Shown here piece after piece: positions 61,488-64,000 of a stretch of 64,000 nucleotides of DNA. The notes beneath the pieces are model-generated. The model saw only the letters and a list, made by a program, of their open reading frames with translations. It was not told the DNA's origin and did no database searches. The position numbers and the translations under genes are program-made. Each line of letters starts with the position of its first letter. Position 1 is the stretch's first letter. Source of the DNA: Alphaproteobacteria bacterium MedPE-SWcel (GTDB taxonomy: Bacteria; Pseudomonadota; Alphaproteobacteria; Rhodobacterales; Rhodobacteraceae); assembly GCA_001874255.1 (NCBI GenBank), contig MPDC01000003.1, positions 62,001-126,000 on the forward strand, in the 5' to 3' direction.

Positions 61488-63236
61488 ATGGCATCAGGCA
61501 GCGCGTCATTCGGGACCCGCCTGTCGCGGCTTTTGAGCGATATTTATCCAGATCTTGATAGTGAAATCCTGGGCTCCAAGGTGGTTGAGGCCTTTTGGCC
61601 CGAGGAGTCACATCGGCGCAAAAGGCCGCGCAGGCCCGGCAATGGTCTATGGTCGGAAGCAGACGCCCTGTTGATCACCTACGGCAATTCGATCGTGGAT
61701 GGATCCCATAAGCCGCTGGATCTGTTGTATGATTTTTTGCTGCGTCACATGAAGGGTGTGGTTGACGGCGTGCATATCCTGCCGTTTTTTCCCTACACGT
61801 CCGATGACGGATTTGCGGTGACCGACTATCGCAAGGTGAATCCGGAGCTGGGGGATTGGGCGGATATTCGCCGGATCGGGGCGGCGTTTCATTTGATGTC
61901 GGACATGGTGCTGAACCATGTTTCCTCGCAAAGCCCCTGGTTCAATGCCTATCGGCAAGGGCAGGCGCCTTTTGATGCGTTCTTTTACGAAGCCAGCCCC
62001 GAGGATGATCTGTCTGCGGTCGTGCGTCCGCGCACAACGCCGCTGCTGCAGGAAGTGGAAACGGCAAATGGGGTGAAGAACGTCTGGTGCACGTTCAGCC
62101 ATGACCAGGTGGATCTGAATTTCGAGAATCCGGAAGTCCTGCTGGAGATCCTGCGGATCATTCGGATCCATATCGACCAGGGCGTGCGGATCATCCGGCT
62201 GGATGCGGTGGCGTTTATCTGGAAGCAGGTCGGCACCAGCTCCATTCACCTGCCCGAGACCCACGCGATCGTACAGCTGCTGCGGCTTCTGGCGGATTAT
62301 GCGACCGAGACCGTGGTGCTGTTGACGGAAACGAATGTGCCGCGAGCCGAAAACCTGAGCTACTTCGGCAACCGCAATGAGGCGCATGTGGTCTATAATT
62401 TCCCGCTGCCGCCTCTGGTCCTGCATGCGATGCTGGCGGGGTCTGCGACCTATTTGCGGAAATGGGCGCGGGCGATGCCGCCGGCGCCTCTGGGATGTGC
62501 CTATCTCAACTTCACCGCCAGTCACGATGGTATCGGCATGCGGCCCGCCGAGGGCGTGCTGCCGCAGGAAGAAGTGGACCGGATGATCGAGACCATTCGC
62601 GACAGCGGCGGGCTTGTGTCGATGCGGTCGCTGCCGGATGGCGGCCAGGCCCCATATGAGGTGAACTGTACACTATTTGACGCGATGACGCGCACCTTCG
62701 CTGGTGAGGATGACCTGAAGGTTGCGCGTTTCATTTGCTCGCAGACGATCCCGATGAGCCTCGAGGGCATTCCCGCGTTCTATATCCATGCCATGCTGGC
62801 GACGCCCAATGATCACGAAGCGGTGGCGCGGCGGGGGATGAACCGTGCGATCAACCGTCACCGCTGGGACTATCCCGAGCTGACACAGCGGCTGGCCGAT
62901 CCGGAGACAGAGCAAGCGCGGGTGCTGACGGCGCTGTCCGACCGATTGCGCATTCGCGCGCAGCAACCTGCATTCCACCCCAACGCAACGCAATTTACCT
63001 TGCAGCTTGAGGACCGTGTCTATGCGTTGTGGCGGCAATCGCTGGATCGGGCGCAGTCGATTTTTGCTCTTCACAACGTCAGTGCGGATGATGTCATTCT
63101 GCCGCCGTCCGCATTGAACCTGATCGAAGGTGAGGAGTGGTATGACCTGCTGACCGGTGAGGTTTTTGAGGGAGAAGCCACAATTTCCCTGACGCCGTAC
63201 CAATGCCGCTGGATTACCAACCGACCGGGAGGATGA
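61488..63236 (+). CDS. GH13_18 sugar phosphorylase, likely glucosylglycerate phosphorylase
   Basis: This 582-residue family 13 glycosidase-fold enzyme of the sucrose-phosphorylase subgroup has HILPFFPYTSDDGFAVTDY, the nucleophile in IIRLDAVAFIWK, the acid/base glutamate in LLTETNVPRAENLSYF and NFTASHDGIGMRP. The adjacent gene encodes glucosyl-3-phosphoglycerate synthase, and related GH13_18 enzymes phosphorolyse glucosylglycerate, so this is more likely than sucrose phosphorylase. It would yield glucose 1-phosphate and glycerate. Exact specificity is not proven by sequence. Confidence 0.9.
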   Translation: MASGSASFGTRLSRLLSDIYPDLDSEILGSKVVEAFWPEESHRRKRPRRPGNGLWSEADALLITYGNSIVDGSHKPLDLLYDFLLRHMKGVVDGVHILPFFPYTSDDGFAVTDYRKVNPELGDWADIRRIGAAFHLMSDMVLNHVSSQSPWFNAYRQGQAPFDAFFYEASPEDDLSAVVRPRTTPLLQEVETANGVKNVWCTFSHDQVDLNFENPEVLLEILRIIRIHIDQGVRIIRLDAVAFIWKQVGTSSIHLPETHAIVQLLRLLADYATETVVLLTETNVPRAENLSYFGNRNEAHVVYNFPLPPLVLHAMLAGSATYLRKWARAMPPAPLGCAYLNFTASHDGIGMRPAEGVLPQEEVDRMIETIRDSGGLVSMRSLPDGGQAPYEVNCTLFDAMTRTFAGEDDLKVARFICSQTIPMSLEGIPAFYIHAMLATPNDHEAVARRGMNRAINRHRWDYPELTQRLADPETEQARVLTALSDRLRIRAQQPAFHPNATQFTLQLEDRVYALWRQSLDRAQSIFALHNVSADDVILPPSALNLIEGEEWYDLLTGEVFEGEATISLTPYQCRWITNRPGG

Positions 63237-63373
63237 CCAGGAAGATGACTGGGGGGCTGACCGAAAGGTTGACTGGGAGGCGAGCTGGGTGGCACCTGCC
63301 GTCGCTGTCCTTCACGCTGGCGGTCTTGCTCGCGGCGGTTTCGGATGCGGCCGGGTGGGCAGAGGGCCCCTGA
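63233..63373 (+). CDS. Candidate 46-aa peptide overlapping the phosphorylase stop
   Basis: An ATG overlapping the phosphorylase TGA (ATGA), with GGGAGG just upstream, opens a 46-codon frame. It encodes a basic N-terminus (MTRKMTGGLTERLTGRRAGW) and a hydrophobic segment (LSFTLAVLLAAVSDAAG). The arrangement is typical of coupled genes here, but there is no family match and low complexity, so it may be spurious. Confidence 0.25.
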   Translation: MTRKMTGGLTERLTGRRAGWHLPSLSFTLAVLLAAVSDAAGWAEGP

Positions 63374-63420
63374 CGGCGGGCACTCCCCCTGTTTGATACG
63401 GTCCAGTGCCCCGGTGCCGG

Positions 63421-64000
63421 TCAGGCTGCGGAATACTCCGCCTCATCGGCAATGGCGGCGGCCTTCAGATCACCGAGAAAGGTCGGGTTTGCGGAATGGA
63501 TCCGGTTCCAGTTCGGGATGAAGGGGCTCTCGTGTGGGTTTTCAAGAAAGATCTGCCCGGCCGTCATGATGTTATTGGCGAACATCTCCACCATTTTCTC
63601 TTCGCCATGCCGGTCCATTTTCAGTCCGTTCATGGTCGCATCATGGGAATAGGATTCCAGCAGATCGAGCGCGGAGCGGTAGTAGGTCGCCTTGAGCGTG
63701 CGAAAGATATTGGGAGTGAACACGGTGCCATCGGCGGCGAGCTTGCGGAAAACCGCCTTGCAGATGTCCGTTGACATGCGGTTCAAACCGGCCGTTGCAT
63801 CCTCCGGGCTGAGGGTCTGGTGCTTGTGGTCATAGTTGTCGGCGATTTCCACCTGACACACCGCCTTGCGCCCGAGATTGCGCCAGGCCTCTGACAGGAC
63901 ACCGATTTCCAGCCCCCAGTCGGAGGGGATGCGGAGATCCGCGAGCAAGGAGGTCCGCAGCGCCATCTCTCCCGAGAGCGGATAGCGGAAACTGCGCAGA
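63421..64000 (-). CDS. gpgS: Glucosyl-3-phosphoglycerate synthase (C-terminal part)
   Basis: The visible roughly 193 residues contain PLSGEMALRTSLLADLRIPS, WGLEIGVLSEAWR, the DNYDHKHQTLSPEDATAG segment and GLNRMSTDICKAV, which match GpgS, a GT-A retaining glycosyltransferase that joins glucose from NDP-glucose to 3-phosphoglycerate. The 5' end lies beyond the right edge. The gene is convergent with the GH13_18 phosphorylase; together they suggest a glucosylglycerate synthesis and turnover module. Confidence 0.9.
   Translation of the reverse strand, partial: LRSFRYPLSGEMALRTSLLADLRIPSDWGLEIGVLSEAWRNLGRKAVCQVEIADNYDHKHQTLSPEDATAGLNRMSTDICKAVFRKLAADGTVFTPNIFRTLKATYYRSALDLLESYSHDATMNGLKMDRHGEEKMVEMFANNIMTAGQIFLENPHESPFIPNWNRIHSANPTFLGDLKAAAIADEAEYSAA

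Noticed and set aside
1-64000. tRNA, rRNA, insertion sequences or prophage genes
   Set aside because: I looked for tRNA-like loops, transposase and integrase motifs, and phage structural genes and found none that could be supported.

Overview
This is high-GC DNA with tightly packed operons, ATGA/GTGA start-stop overlaps and frequent GTG/TTG starts. The gene families point to an alphaproteobacterium of the Rhodobacteraceae (Roseobacter group): a TRAP carboxylate transporter, an frc-type sugar ABC operon, a urease cluster divergent from urtABCDE, an Entner-Doudoroff operon, a Tat-exported formate dehydrogenase with DUF3305/DUF3306/TorD partners, and DUF1127. This placement is inference from gene content, because no rRNA or tRNA is present. 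I found no insertion sequence, prophage or CRISPR array.

Layout. 1-2.5 kb: the end of a TRAP small permease, then dctM and dctP. 3.1-4.6 kb: a TauE/SafE permease coupled to a GntR/FCD regulator (minus strand). 4.7-9.8 kb: a ROK regulator divergent from a fructose-type ABC operon with a P-loop kinase (frcBCAK). 9.8-10.3 kb: a convergent intergenic region with a perfect 18-bp palindrome inside a cluster of TGACCTAT half-sites. 10.3-14.4 kb: an isoquinoline 1-oxidoreductase-type molybdenum hydroxylase (iorAB) downstream of an AraC regulator. 14.8-20.5 kb: pgi-zwf-edd-eda, lacking pgl. 21-27.5 kb: the urease genes ureD-A-(55-aa protein)-B-C-(DUF1127)-E-F-G. 27.9-34.1 kb: urtABCDE. 34.4-38.5 kb: a CaiB-type CoA-transferase, an XRE regulator and a CocE/S15-type hydrolase. 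38.7-41.9 kb: a GtrB-GtrA-GtrII-like glycan-modification cassette. 42-45 kb: a secreted protein, a DUF6505-like protein, a biotin/lipoate-ligase-like protein and an Mrp/NBP35 Fe-S carrier. 45.2-56.3 kb: the formate dehydrogenase locus, with a four-cluster ferredoxin, maturation factors, FdhABC, a WD40-cytochrome c fusion and a 41-aa membrane peptide. 56.3-59.7 kb: a convergent NtrC-like regulator and sensor kinase. 60.1-64 kb: gap, a GH13_18 phosphorylase and the 3' part of gpgS.

How it fits together. Sugar uptake (frc), the Entner-Doudoroff operon and gap form a carbon block. A shared GTTA(G/T)CGCTAAC palindrome upstream of both pgi and gap suggests one LacI-type regulator. Urea uptake and urease form a nitrogen block. 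Formate oxidation in the periplasm should feed electrons through FdhC to the respiratory chain. The final genes suggest synthesis and phosphorolysis of glucosylglycerate, a compatible solute.

The most distinctive non-coding signals are the 10.04-10.11 kb palindrome cluster, a four-copy dispersed hairpin-plus-tail element (2.7, 9.9, 31.4 and 60.0 kb), phased direct repeats upstream of the AraC gene, and an unusually high number of short tandem repeats.
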